Source: Strongylocentrotus purpuratus
Lineage: Eukaryota > Echinodermata > Echinoidea > Camarodonta > Strongylocentrotidae
Length of the DNA: 64,000 nucleotides
NCBI RefSeq assembly: GCF_000002235.5
Contig: NW_022145601.1
Span: forward strand, 9,195,658 to 9,259,657
Reading direction: 5' to 3'
Shown: positions 11,640-23,133 of the stretch, piece by piece
How the letters are laid out: each line of letters opens with the position of its first letter
Position numbering within the stretch: the stretch's first letter is position 1
Position numbers and translations under genes: made by a program
Notes under the pieces: generated by a model
What the model saw: the letters and a program-made list of their open reading frames with translations, nothing else
The model's database searches: none
What the model was told of the DNA's origin: nothing

Positions 11640-11675
11640 AAGTGTGGTTAATACACCGTTAATTACGGTACATGT
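11640..11675. repeat. Partial copy of the 3149-3523 MITE
   Basis: AGTGTGGTTAATACACCG followed by TTAATTACGGTACATG repeats the right end of the element at 3149-3523. Only this end is recognisable here. Confidence 0.6.
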
Positions 11676-12150
11676 AATGTACATACACATACATGTAAGC
11701 GTGAAATTGCACTTACTAGTTTGACCGATTTTGATTTGTGAATCTTGTGTAATGTGAAATGCCCTTCTGTTGGGGCTCAATTTGATTATTGAATACTGTG
11801 CTGTCTCGAGGCTTGTTTACATTCATTGGATATGTATCTGGGCAATGTATTTCTAACATTATAGAGAGTGTGAAGCATTGTGGACAAACTACTTCAATTA
11901 TCAAGTTGATTAGACCTCATACATTTTGTACCTGCACACACGCATGAAGTCAGGCTGAACTTCATTACAACTATTGACATTGCTCATTGGTTTGAAAGTT
12001 CACAGTGATTTCTGTTAGCTTTTTTTATCTTGACTGTCAATTTTGTTTCCTACGTGAATAAACGTAGCACACCTACCAATAACCTAACAATTCCAAGATT
12101 CATTTATATTGTATTGTACATAATCTGTACATGTATGTACCACTAGGCAG

Positions 12151-13332
12151 CAGGGCGCGACAAACCCGCTTGCCCGACGTCCCGGGGCAACCAAATTGAG
12201 CCGTCGGGCAAGTAAATCAAATTATCACTTGCCCGATTCGGGCAAGTGATACTTTTACAGTAATTTCCTAGTGTCCAAGAACTCTACCATTCACCCGTCA
12301 ACTTCTTACCCGTCGTCAAAATCCAGAAGCAAAAAAGCGATCGTTCCGATTTCGAAAAAACTTCACAGACAGCTAGCCAGCTCAGCTAGCTCAGCGCGCA
12401 TGCAACAGTGACACTTCAAGCCATGAATGCCGCTCCGCCTCCACGCACGGCCGGCCGTGAGCTAGCTAGAGACAGCTAGCGCGATCGTACCAGCTGCGAG
12501 CTTATTCGCGCTCTCTCTCTCTAGCTCTGCAGGCCGCACCGACAGGCCTTTGCTATTCTCTGATTGCCGATTGGTGAATCACGCCAAATATGACGTCATT
12601 ATTCTAGGGAAATGAACACGTGCGAATCGGAATGGAATAAACAACAGGGATTTTCTAGTAAGTACAAAAAGTCAAATGTTTGATATTTATTCATAATGAC
12701 TGTTAATGATTGTGAACATATTATTTAAAACTCGCTGCTCATATAAATCAGATGAATGTTTTTGTCTCGTTTTCAATTTATTACTGCGGTCTCAAGATCC
12801 GACCGAGCGAGTCATTTTGATAATAGTATCGAGACCCAGAATATAAGCCGTTGGTGTTTTGTTTTCATGGTTTTAGCGACGTTGTTGTCTAGTTTTCGCA
12901 TACTTATCCGAGATTTATCGTAAAATATATCTTCAATATTATTATTTAGTAAGAATTTACAAATTTTGGCATGATATTTATAGCAGTGAATAATGAACTT
13001 AAACCTGCTTGAACCATTCTACCTTGCCGAGATTCATGTGAATCTGATTATTTATGGAGAATCAATAAAATGCGTTTTTTAAACCTTCAACCATCCTTGT
13101 TGACCATTTTTCTTTGAACATATTAGGTTATTATTCAGTACAGTTACACTGTACATGTATGTGCATTAATTTGCTATCTAAAACACTAACTTATCAATAC
13201 GAGATAATAAATGCTAACCTCGAGTCCTTTTTCGCTTTAAAGTTTTGGGCAAGTGGAAATATTGTTTGGGCAAGTAAATGAAACCCACTTGCCCGACAGG
13301 GCAAGTGGTGAAAAAAATCTTGTAGCACCCTG
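12151..13332. mobile_element. hAT-like non-autonomous element (putative)
   Basis: The left end CAGGGCGCGACAA is mirrored at the right as CAGGGTGCTACAA. Behind both ends runs a diverged ~100-bp inverted stretch rich in CTTGCCCG/CGGGCAAG palindromes. CAGGG is typical of hAT ends. The 8 bp on either side do not match, so the class is an inference. The interior includes a GC-rich patch with AGCTAGC words (12360-12545). A minus-strand open frame over the right end (13194-13418) is a shadow of the repeat. Confidence 0.45.
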
Positions 13333-13370
13333 TGACCTCCTTGTAGATGTGCCCGATTAGAGGCTACCAA

Positions 13371-13555
13371 CATGCACGAGGTAAAATAAAATGACATTTG
13401 GGGGGATTTTCGGGGCATAAAAATATGGCCATAAATGGCCTTGCCGGTGTTAGCAAGGGAATGCGTATAGTCGGCTTCCGTCTCTAAAGAGAGAGCCGAC
13501 CCTACCCAAATAAGAGGCTTAACGAACGAAAGAGACGGAAAATTCGGTCTACAAC
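13371..13555 (+). repeat. Third copy of the palindrome-arm repeat
   Basis: This stretch repeats, in the same orientation, the outer part of the right arm of the neighbouring palindrome (about 14298-14470), with roughly 10% divergence by eye. Shared words include GAGAGAGCCGACCCTACC and GAAAGAGACGGAAAATTCGG. It is older than the palindrome arms, which are nearly identical to each other. Confidence 0.75.
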
Positions 13556-13866
13556 CGGCCCTGTAGTGTCAGACACGTTGCCCCGGGGTGCAGGTGCGAG
13601 ATAGGATTTTGTCATTGAAAATGGCACACACGTACGCACACAAAATACTATCCCCCCCCCCCCCCAAAAAAAAAAAAAATCATACAAAATACGATCAAAA
13701 TAAATTGTACTGGTTGGCAGCTCCGATCCGACCCCTTCGCTTCGGCTTCAGACAACATTCTACCCGCTCCGTATCTGTGGGCCCGTTTCGTTACGGGCCT
13801 GCGTGCGATGCCCGGAGCGGAGGCTAGCCTTGGCTTGCAACTGCAACTAGTAGCACTGTTGACTGT

Positions 13867-14468
13867 AGACCGAATTTTCCGTCTCTTTCGTTCGTTAGCC
13901 TCTTATTGGGGTAGGGTCGGCTCTCTCTTTAGAGACGGAAGCCGTTTATACACATGTCCTTGCTAACGCCACGGCCAGTCCTGGTCGTAGCGTTTTGCCC
14001 CAAAATCCCCAAAATGTAATTTTACCTCGAGCATGTTATATTGTAAATTAGGCCTAGACCTAGGCTATAATAAATCAGTTCCACTTACCAACTTGACTGA
14101 AATAATCAGTTTAATAGTCCCTTTTTAGGAAATTATGGGTCAAAATCGGAATCCATGTTGAAAAAGATTTTCAAAATGGATTTCGATTTTGACCCATAAT
14201 TTCCTAAAAAGGGACTATTAAACTGATTATTTCAGTCAAGTTGGTAAGTGGAACTGATTTATTATAGCCTAGACTCTAGGCCTAATTTACAATATAACAT
14301 GCTCGAGGTAAAATGACATTTTGGGGGATTTTGGGGGCAAAACGCTACGACCAGGACTGGCCGTGGCGTTAGCAAGGACATGTGTATAAACGGCTTCCGT
14401 CTCTAAAGAGAGAGCCGACCCTACCCCAATAAGAGGCTAACGAACGAAAGAGACGGAAAATTCGGTCT
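13867..14468. repeat. Near-perfect ~600-bp palindrome
   Basis: The left arm (about 13867-14156) is the reverse complement of the right arm (about 14176-14468), with only isolated differences and a 19-bp loop at 14157-14175 that is itself partly self-complementary. The outer edges read GACCGAATTTTCCGTCTC and its complement. No coding capacity is evident. The arms are alike enough to suggest recent formation, or repair of one arm from the other. Confidence 0.88.
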
Positions 14469-15108
14469 ATGTTGACTGTAGTAGCAGTGCACTGCACTGC
14501 AGGATCTGAATAACGCCAACAATTATGGTCTTCATTAACATTCTGCACATCATAGTCATCTTTCACAAACAACACATACATGCACATAAACAAAATCATA
14601 ATAGAAAATATCACTTTAGTGAAGAAAACCCTTATTTACCATGCCGCGTTTGATTTTTGTTTCGCCGACGTACCGCAGCCCTTTGGTAGATACGGACGCC
14701 ATCGTCAAAAGTGATTCGCATGTCATAAGAAAGCAGTTTTCTGATTGGATGAAATATAGGCCAATTAGTTAGTAATGACCAATGAAATGCGTTGTAATGC
14801 TTTGGCTCACTATACCTTGACAACAACAGTATAGATCTACCACCTGTTGAAATTAAAGGTATTACAAAGTTTTGGTAAAAATATTGAATTCATCTGAAAA
14901 TCTTTTATGTTTATAACAAGATGGTATAGGAATATCTTTAGCCAATCTCCACTGCTGAAATACTTTTTTTTTTTTTAGTGAATTAAACATTATTAGTTCC
15001 AAGCTACCTGTATTAAAACAGCTCAAGTTGCTGTGTACTAGCGCCATCTACTGTTGTAACATGGTCCATGGTATGATCGATATTGAAACTGTGTTTCGTT
15101 TCCCGCGC
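14469..15108. other. No gene; one inverted-repeat half
   Basis: No exon is recognised. At 14853 begins TTAAAGGTATTACAAAG, the same end sequence found inverted at 26109 and, without the TTAA part, at 25605. A (T)n run lies at about 14966-14978. Confidence 0.45.
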
Positions 15109-15528
15109 GCGTTATTTTTTTATGCGGCACAGATTGGGCTTTTTTAAAAAGGGGTCTTGATTTATAGACTAATGGTGGTCGTGTGCGTACTAGTAGTAGA
15201 GGTCTATTTTTAATAGTGTTACATGTAATCCACTACAGTATGGAAAACCATTACATCAACAATTATAATGCAATTGGAAATCTGAAGAGGAGGCAGCACG
15301 TCAATAAGGAGAACATCACAATAATTAGTCAATAAAACTTAAACGAAGAGGAATGTTATCTAAACACATAGTTCGCAATGGATATTCAAACTTCTTCGCA
15401 GCGCTAATGCGCTAGCGAGCATGCCTAGTCTCACGTACGTGCAGACACTATTCAGAAGGGAAAGAACGTACTTCCCATAGGCTCAACACGCACCATGCCC
15501 AATCTGTGCCGCATAAAAAAAATAACGC
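15109..15528. mobile_element. Mutator-like (MULE) non-autonomous element with 9-bp TSD
   Basis: The 420-bp element has terminal inverted repeats of about 31 bp starting GCGTTATTTTTTTATGCGGC on both strands, differing by one T in the homopolymer. It is flanked by a perfect 9-bp direct repeat, TTCCCGCGC (15100-15108 and 15529-15537). A 9-bp target duplication with TIRs points to the Mutator/MULE superfamily. The inside is non-coding. The intact TSD and well-matched TIRs suggest a fairly young insertion. Confidence 0.75.
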
Positions 15529-16239
15529 TTCCCGCGCTCATCGAAGTTCGTTGCCCCCGCTCTGCGCGAGCCGCATGAACAAAAGATAACATAGCCATCT
15601 CGGCACCGCGGTGACCTCGCTCAGCGGGGAAGCGTTTGTATTAGTGTGCATGGTACGAGCAGGGTATGTGAGTTAAAAACACCTCCCTGGCACTAGTGTC
15701 TGTGTGTGCTTGTGTTGTGTATAATGTCAACAGGGAGATGTGAAAAGTTGTCTATCATGTCGGAATGCATTCCTTTACCATCCGAGATTTTGGTAGGAGA
15801 GAATATTAGAAAGAAAGCAATATGAAAATGAATGACCAAATAATCGTTCAGATATTGTAAGAAATACAATTAAATATGTCTATCCAGATAACCCTCCCCG
15901 TCTCTATCTCTCTCCCCTCCTCCCTCCCTCTCTCTCTCTTTCTCCCTCTCCTAAACACAGAAGTTCTTTTTATCTGTATAATGTTCATTATAACCTTGGA
16001 AGTTTTGGATTATAATCAATTTTATTTCACCGCATGGACCCTCACTCCCCGAACTGTATAGGCCTCTCCCCCCCCCCCGTCTCTCTTTCTCTTTCATTCC
16101 CTCCGTTCCCTTCCTCGCACCCTCTCGATCTCCCTCTCTTCGTTTGTTCACATGCACCTCTGCTCTGACAGATTTGACTCGTTTTTATGATTATTTATCG
16201 TTCATCCTCATCTACATAAACCTCAAACCCCCAAAAAGG
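15529..16239. other. GC-rich patch and pyrimidine tracts; no certain gene
   Basis: 15538-15650 is GC-rich for this region. Downstream, an ATG at 15724 opens a short frame (MSTGRCEKLSIMSECIPLP) that reaches GTAGGAG at 15793, a possible weak donor; I do not recognise it and do not call it. CT-rich tracts at 15890-15955 and 16060-16140 are simple repeats. Confidence 0.35.
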
Positions 16240-19097
16240 TCCTATCACGTGACTGAGAACTTCTATCGTTTTTGTTATTATTATTATCCTTGCCATACAC
16301 ATCATCCTCATTTACACTCCTCCCCCCCCCCCCCACCACCTCCCGAAAAAAAGTGGTCCTATATCTCGTGAATGAGAACTTCTATCGTTTTTGTGATCAT
16401 TATTATCCTTGCCATATTACATATCATCCTCGTTTACATACAACCCCTCGTCAAGTTCTACATAGACCCTTGATTGATATAACTACCATCGTTTTTGTTG
16501 ATATTATTATCTTTGTCATTTATTACATCCTCATCTACCTAAACCACAACCCCAAAAATATGGTGCTATGACGTGAATAAAATTGAACTTCTATCGTTCT
16601 TGCCATACGTTTCATCTTCTTTTACATAACCCCTCCCCCAACAACAACAACAAACAAAAATAGTTGTATATTACGTGAATGAGAACTTCTATCGTTTTTG
16701 TGATTGTTATTATCCTTGCCATACGTTTCATCTTCTTTTTCATACCCCCCCCCCAACAACAACAACAAACAAAAAATAGTTGTATATTACGTGAATGAGA
16801 ACTTCTATCGTTCTTGTGATTGTTATTATCCTTGCCATACGTTTCATCTTCTTTTACATAACCCCCTCCCCCAACAACAACAACAAACAAAAATAGTTGT
16901 ATATTACGTGAATGAGAACTTCTATCGTTTTTGTGATTGTTATTATCCTTGCCATACGTTTCATCTTCTTTTACATAACCCCCTCCCCCAACAACAACAA
17001 CAAACAAAAATAGTTGTATATTACGTGAATGAGAACTTCTATCGTTTTTGTGATTGTTATTATCCTTGCCATACGTTTCATCTTCTTTTTCATACCCCCC
17101 CCCCAACAACAACAACAAACAAAAATAGTTGTATATTACGTGAATGAGAACTTCTATCGTTCTTGTGATTGTTATTATCCTTGCCATACGTTTCATCTTC
17201 TTTTTCATACCCGCCCCCCCCCAACAACAACAACAAACAAAAATAGTTGTATATTACGTGAATGAGAACTTCTATCGTTTTTGTGATTGTTATTATCCTT
17301 GCCATACGTTTCATCTTCTTTTTCATACCCGCCCCCACCCCAACTACAACAACAAACAAAAATAGTTGTATATTACGTGAATGAGAACTTCTATCGTTTT
17401 TGTGATTGTTATTATCCTTGCCATACGTTTCATCTTCTTTTACATACCCCCCCCCCCAACTACAACAACAAACAAAAATAGTTCTATATTACGTGAATGA
17501 GAACTTCTATCGTTTTTGTGATTGTTATTATCCTTGCCATACGTTTCATCTTCTTTTTCATACCCCCCCCCAACTACAACAACAAACAAAAATAGTTCTA
17601 TATTACGTGAATGAGAACTATAATCGTTTTTGTGATTGTTATTATCCTTGCCATACGTTTCATCTTCTTTTTCATACCCCCCCCCCCAACAACAACAAAC
17701 AAAAATAGTTCTATATTACGTGAATGAGAACTTCTATCGTTTTTGTGATTGTTATTATCCTTGCCATACGTTTCATCTTCTTTTTCATACCCCCCCCCCC
17801 AACAACAACAACAAACAAAAAATAGTTGTATATTACGTGAATGAGAACTTCTATCGTTCTTGTGATTGTTATTATCCTTGCCATACGTTTCATCTTCTTT
17901 TACATAACCCCCTCCCCCAACAACAACAACAAACAAAAATAGTTGTATATTACGTGAATGAGAACTTCTATCGTTTTTGTGATTGTTATTATCCTTGCCA
18001 TACGTTTCATCTTCTTTTACATAACCCCCTCCCCCAACAACAACAACAAACAAAAATAGTTGTATATTACGTGAATGAGAACTTCTATCGTTTTTGTGAT
18101 TGTTATTATCCTTGCCATACGTTTCATCTTCTTTTTCATACCCCCCCCCCCAACAACAACAACAAACAAAAAATAGTTGTATATTACGTGAATGAGAACT
18201 TCTATCGTTCTTGTGATTGTTATTATCCTTGCCATACGTTTCATCTTCTTTTTCATACCCGCCCCCCCCCCAACAACAACAACAAACAAAAATAGTTGTA
18301 TATTACGTGAATGAGAACTTCTATCGTTTTTGTGATTGTTATTATCCTTGCCATACGTTTCATCTTCTTTTTCATACCCGCCCCCCCCCAACTACAACAA
18401 CAAACAAAAATAGTTGTATATTACGTGAATGAGAACTTCTATCGTTTTTGTGATTGTTATTATCCTTGCCATACGTTTCATCTTCTTTTACATACCCCCC
18501 CCCCAACTACAACAACAAACAAAAATAGTTCTATATTACGTGAATGAGAACTTCTATCGTTTTTGTGATTGTTATTATCCTTGCCATACGTTTCATCTTC
18601 TTTTTCATACCCCCCCCCAACTACAACAACAAACAAAAATAGTTCTATATTACGTGAATGAGAACTATAATCGTTTTTGTGATTGTTATTATCCTTGCCA
18701 TACGTTTCATCTTCTTTTTCATACCCCCCCCCCCCAACAACAACAACAAACAAAAAATAGTTCTATATTACGTGAATGAGAACTTGTATCGTTTTTGTGA
18801 TTGTTATTATCCTTGCCATACGTTTCATCTTCTTTTTCATACCCCCCAACAACAACAACAAACAAAAAATAGTTCTATATTACGTGAATGAGAACTTCTA
18901 TCGTTTTTGTGATTGTTATTATCCTTGCCATACGTTTCATCTTCTTTTTCATACCCCCCCCCCAACAACAACAACAAACAAAAAATAGTTCTATATTACG
19001 TGAATGAGAACTTCTATCGTTTTTGTGGTTGTTATTATCCTTGCCATACGTTTCATCTTCTTTTTCATACCCCCCCCCGACAACAACAACAACAAAC
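16240..19097. repeat. Satellite array 1: ~117-bp unit with C-run
   Basis: About 24 tandem units of 115-118 bp. Each contains ATTACGTGAATGAGAACTTC, a TATCCTTGCCATACG word, a C-run of 6-13, then (CAA)n and a short A-run. The first three units (16240-16600) are diverged. Variant C-runs and AACTAC/AACAAC variants recur in the same order in 16680-17726 and 17727-18773, so nine units form a higher-order repeat of 1,047 bp (the diagnostic GAACTATAATCG is at 17615 and 18662). The unit is close to 39 codons, so long frames open on both strands; they shift with C-run length and are not genes. Confidence 0.95.
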
Positions 19098-21100
19098 TAG
19101 ACTTTAATTCGTCACTTAGACGAATTAGGTGATACGTATGATAATGGTTTACATAACGAATAATGAATTACACGATATATTATTTTATAAAATGCTTCTC
19201 CCATTTATATGCTTCTCCAATTATGATCTATCCATATGTCAAGATTAAATTGTGTCTCCTTGATCATCATGGATCTAGGGAAGATAGATTAAAACAATAT
19301 ATGACCTTTGACCCTGTGCAGTAACCAGTTACACATTTGACTCTAATTAACATCATGAAGAACACATTTTAAAGATTTTATCTTATTCAAAGAAATGAAA
19401 ATGTAATTGATAAATGATTATCATCATTATGATAATGATGATCATGATGATAATGACAATGATCATGGTCATGAGCGATCCCGACATCTTATTGAAAACA
19501 TAAGGGTTGATTTAGATAGCATATAGTCTCAGCTACAACATACTTAAAAATGAACAAAATCCAAGCAGAAATATCGGCGATATTGCTCGCAAAAGACAGG
19601 AATGTAGAATCCAGATTTGAGAAAAAGTCATCTCCCGTAGGGATTACACGCAAAAAGTAATGGATTAAGTGAAAATAGGGTAATAATAAAGTAAAAAGGG
19701 TTGTTTATGACATTATTTGCGATGCTACGTGTTTAAATAATCAAAGGAGATGGTACAGTGAAAGGTCAAAAGGAAAAAAAGGTAGAGAAAAAATTGTTGG
19801 AGACACCCGGACTCGAACCAGGGATCTCGAGATTGGAAGTCAAGTGCGTTACTGATATACCAAAACATCTCCTATAGCGATTACACGTAAACGGGAAATG
19901 GAATTCTGAAGTCCTACTTTGCAAGTGAGATATGAGCATGATCCCGGCATATGATCGAAAAAAAAAGGTGCACACTGGAGATAGCTTATTGTCTCAGCTA
20001 CAACATATCCGAAGCTCAACAAAAACAGAGCTAAAACAACGGAGGTATTGCTCGCGAAAGACGGAAATGTAGAATCCAGTTTTGAGAAATAGTCATGTCC
20101 CATAGAAAATACACGCAAAATGTGAAAAATTGACATGCCTCCTTTAATCGCAAAAATACGCTATGATGCCTTTGTCAAAATGAAATATTGTGAACACTAT
20201 ATTTGTAGAAACTTGTCTCAGCTAAAACATATCAAAATTTGAAAGAAAATTAATCAATATTTACAGAGATACAATCAATTTTCCAAAAATATGCTGACGT
20301 CATAATATGCAAATTGAAACTTTGAGTTTGGAGGCCATTATGATGACATCATGAGTTAATTGAGGGTTAAATGAGACATGACATCATATTTTAATTTCAT
20401 AGTCTATCCACATATGAACAAATATTGGGAGTTCCTATCTGTTCTGAAGAGTTACAATGAATTTTGTATAGGCATGTTTTTGCCCATGTATTGTGGATAA
20501 AGATAAGCAAATCCGCGCGTGCTGTCAACTTTGACGGACGCTCATTGCGTTATTAAAAGATGAACAAGTTATCAAAATGCTTGGAAAAATGTGCCAAATA
20601 TGATGATAGAGAAAATTCGGCGATTCTATGTTGCAAAATGCTAGAACGCGCAAAAAAAGCGCGCGCATGCGCGTGAGCGTGATTTTTTGTCAAATGCTCC
20701 ATATGGCCTAAAACGTATGCAAAAAAAATTTGGGATGATTTAGAGCATTTTAAATTTTTGCGCGCGCGTATACGCGCGGACGAACGCGCACACACGCATT
20801 TGCACACGTTTATTGACCTGAAATTGACCGGACGGATATTGATCTAAATCATGATAAATATGAATGAATAATTCCTTTCCGTTATGAAAATATGATCATA
20901 AGTTGATTTTTTCAAAATGGCGCCTAGATGACGTCACGATAATGCTGAGTCCATGAAAAGTCACACAGTTCTAAGTTAGACCAAGATCTATCATCATGGC
21001 AAGTTTCATGATAATGGCTTTAGCCATACTTGAGATATCCTGCGAACAAAATTGAGGAATAATAATAATAATTTCTTCTATACAGACACAAAATAAATAC
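19098..21100 (+). repeat. 2.0-kb direct repeat, copy 1
   Basis: Starts TAGACTTTAATTCGTCAC and ends in an (AAT)n-rich tail. About 94% like copy 2 by eye. Inside are a GATAATGATGATCATGATG palindromic patch, a tRNA-like sequence, CG-alternating tracts (about 20640-20660 and 20760-20795, Z-DNA-prone) and a ~150-bp sub-repeat (TCTCAGCTACAACATA..., near 19510 and 19990). The AT-rich tail and tRNA-like part recall SINE/LINE composites, but no coding frame is seen. Confidence 0.85.
19799..19872 (-). tRNA. tRNA-like pseudogene in 2-kb repeat, copy 1
   Basis: On the minus strand a 74-nt stretch has a 7-bp acceptor stem (GGAGATG with TGTCTCC, two wobble pairs), a B-box (GGTTCGAGTCC) with a 5-bp T-stem, and an A-box-like TGGTATATCAGTAACGC. 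A CTTGA/TCGAG anticodon stem encloses nine bases (CTTCCAATC) instead of seven, and the D arm is poor. The Gly-like TCC is therefore not a reliable anticodon. It is best read as a tRNA-derived promoter or pseudogene within a repeat. Confidence 0.5.
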
Positions 21101-23095
21101 TAGACTTTAATTCGTCACTTAGACGAATTAGGTGATACGTATGAAAATGGTCTACATAACGAATAATGCATTACACGATATATTATTTTGTAAAATGCTT
21201 CTCCCATTCATATGCTTCTCCCATTATGATCTATTCATATGTCAAGATTAAATTGTGTCTCCTTGATCATCATGGATCTAGGGAAGATAGATTGAAACAA
21301 TATATGACCTTTGACCCTGTGCAGTAACCAGTTACACATTTGACTCTAATTTACATCATGAAGAACACCTTTTGACGATTTTTATCTTATTCAAAGAAAT
21401 GAAAATGTAATTGATAAATGATTATCATCATTATGATAATGATGATCATGATGATCATGATCATGAGCGCGATCATGACATCTTATTGAAAAAATGAGGG
21501 TTGATTTAGATAGCATATAGTATCAGCTACAACATACTCAAAAATCAACAAAATCCAAGCCAAAATAACGGCGATATTGCTCGCAAAAGACAGGAATGTA
21601 GACTCCAGATTTGAGAAAAAGTCATTTCCCATAGGGATTACACGCAAAAAGTAATGGATTAAGTGAAAATAGGGTAATAATAAAGTAAAAAGGGTTAATT
21701 ATGACATTATTTGCGAATCTACGTGTTTAAATAATCAAAGGAGATGGTACAGTGAAGGTCAAAAGGAAAAAAAAGTGAAAAAAAAAGTGTTGGAGACACC
21801 CGGACTCGAACCAGAGATCTCGAGGTTGGAAGTCAAGTGCGTTAACGATATACCAAAACATCTCCCATAGCGATTACACGTAAACAGGAAATGGAATTCA
21901 GAAATCCTACTTTGCAAGTGAAATATGAGCATGATCCTGGCATCTAATCGAAAAATAAAGGGCACACTTGTGATAGCTCATTGTCTCAGCTACAACATAT
22001 CCGAAGCTCAGCGAAAACGAAGCTAAAACAACGGAGATTTTGCTCGCGAAAGACAGGAGTGTAGAATCCAGTTTTGAGAAAAAGTCATGTCCCATAGAGA
22101 ATACACGCAAAATGCGAAAAATTGACATGCCTCCTTTAATCGCAAAAATACATCATGATACTTTTGTCAAAAATAAAAATTGTGAACATTACATTTGTAG
22201 AAAATTGTCTCAGCTAGAACATATCAAAATTAAAAAGAAAATTGATCCATATTTACAGAGATACAATCAATTTTCCAAAAATATGCTGACGTCATAATAT
22301 GCAAATTAAAATTTTGAGTTTGGAGGCCATTATGATGACGTCATGAGTTAATTGAGGATCAAATGAGACATGAAATCATATCTCCGACTCATAATCTATC
22401 CAAATATGACAAAATATTAGGAGTTTCTATCTATTCTAAAGAGTTACAATGAATTTTATATAGGCATGTTTTTGCCCATGTATTGTGGATAAAGATAACG
22501 CAAATCCGCGCGTGCTGTCAACTTTGACGGACGCTCATTGCGTTAATAAAAGGTGAACAAATTATCAAAATGCTTGGAAAAATGTACCGAATATGATGAC
22601 AGAAAAAAATCGGCGATTCTATGTTGCAAAATGCCAGTACGCGCGAAAACGCGCGCGCATGCGCGTGTGCGTAATTTTTTTATCAAATGCTCCATATGGC
22701 CTGAAACGTATGCAAAAAAAATTTGGAATGATTTAGAGCATTTTTAATTTTGGCGCGCGCGTAAACGCGCGGACGAGCGCGCACGCGCGCATTTACGCAC
22801 GTTTATTGACCTCAACTTGACCGGACGGATATTGATCTTAATCATGATAAATATGAATGAAAAATTATTATTCGTTATAAAGATATGATCATTAGTTGAT
22901 TTTCACAAAATGGCGCCTGGATGACGTCACGATGACTTTGAGTCTTTGAAAAGTCACGCAGTTCTAAGTTAGACTAAGATCTATCATCAGTGAAAGATTC
23001 ATAACAATGGCTTTATTGAGTCTTGAGATATCCTGCGAACAAATTCGAGGAAGAATAATAATAAATAAATAAATAAATAATAATAAAAATCTTGA
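21101..23095 (+). repeat. 2.0-kb direct repeat, copy 2
   Basis: Collinear with copy 1 from TAGACTTTAATTCGTCAC onward, including the tRNA-like segment and the CG-alternating tracts. It ends in an AATAA-rich tail, followed by about 40 bp containing GGTGATACG/CGTATCACC before the satellite resumes. Confidence 0.85.
21794..21867 (-). tRNA. tRNA-like pseudogene in 2-kb repeat, copy 2
   Basis: Counterpart of the tRNA-like sequence at 19799-19872. The B-box and acceptor stem are kept; the anticodon arm again has nine loop bases (CTTCCAACC). Edges are approximate to a base or two. Presence at the same place in both copies shows it was part of the repeat before duplication. Confidence 0.45.
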
Positions 23096-23133
23096 CGAAA
23101 TCAAAAGGTGATACGTCTACGTACGTATCACCT

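Larger units (their letters stand above)
19098..23133. mobile_element. 4-kb insertion splitting the satellite
   Basis: The satellite text stops at CAACAAAC and resumes at AAAAATAGTTC, leaving one 4.04-kb block between. Near the left edge is TTAGGTGATACGTA (19125-19138); its reverse complement stands at the right edge (23122-23135). The block consists of two direct copies of a ~2.0-kb unit. The inverted edges suggest a transposon or repeat cluster inserted into the satellite. No transposase or RT is visible. The TTAGGTGATACGTA word recurs at the start of the second internal copy. Confidence 0.6.

Noticed and set aside
12143-13340. An 8-bp hAT target duplication around the CAGGG-ended element
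   Set aside because: The 8 bp on the two sides do not match; the hAT label is kept only as tentative.
16612-18773. Long open frames on both strands in the satellite (for example 198 codons on the minus strand, 219 on the plus)
   Set aside because: The unit is near 39 codons, so any stop-free frame repeats; frames shift with C-run length and the same DNA is open on both strands. No start, splice or family support.
19799-19872. A functional tRNA-Gly(UCC)
   Set aside because: Nine-base anticodon loop and poor D arm in both copies; called a tRNA-like pseudogene instead.
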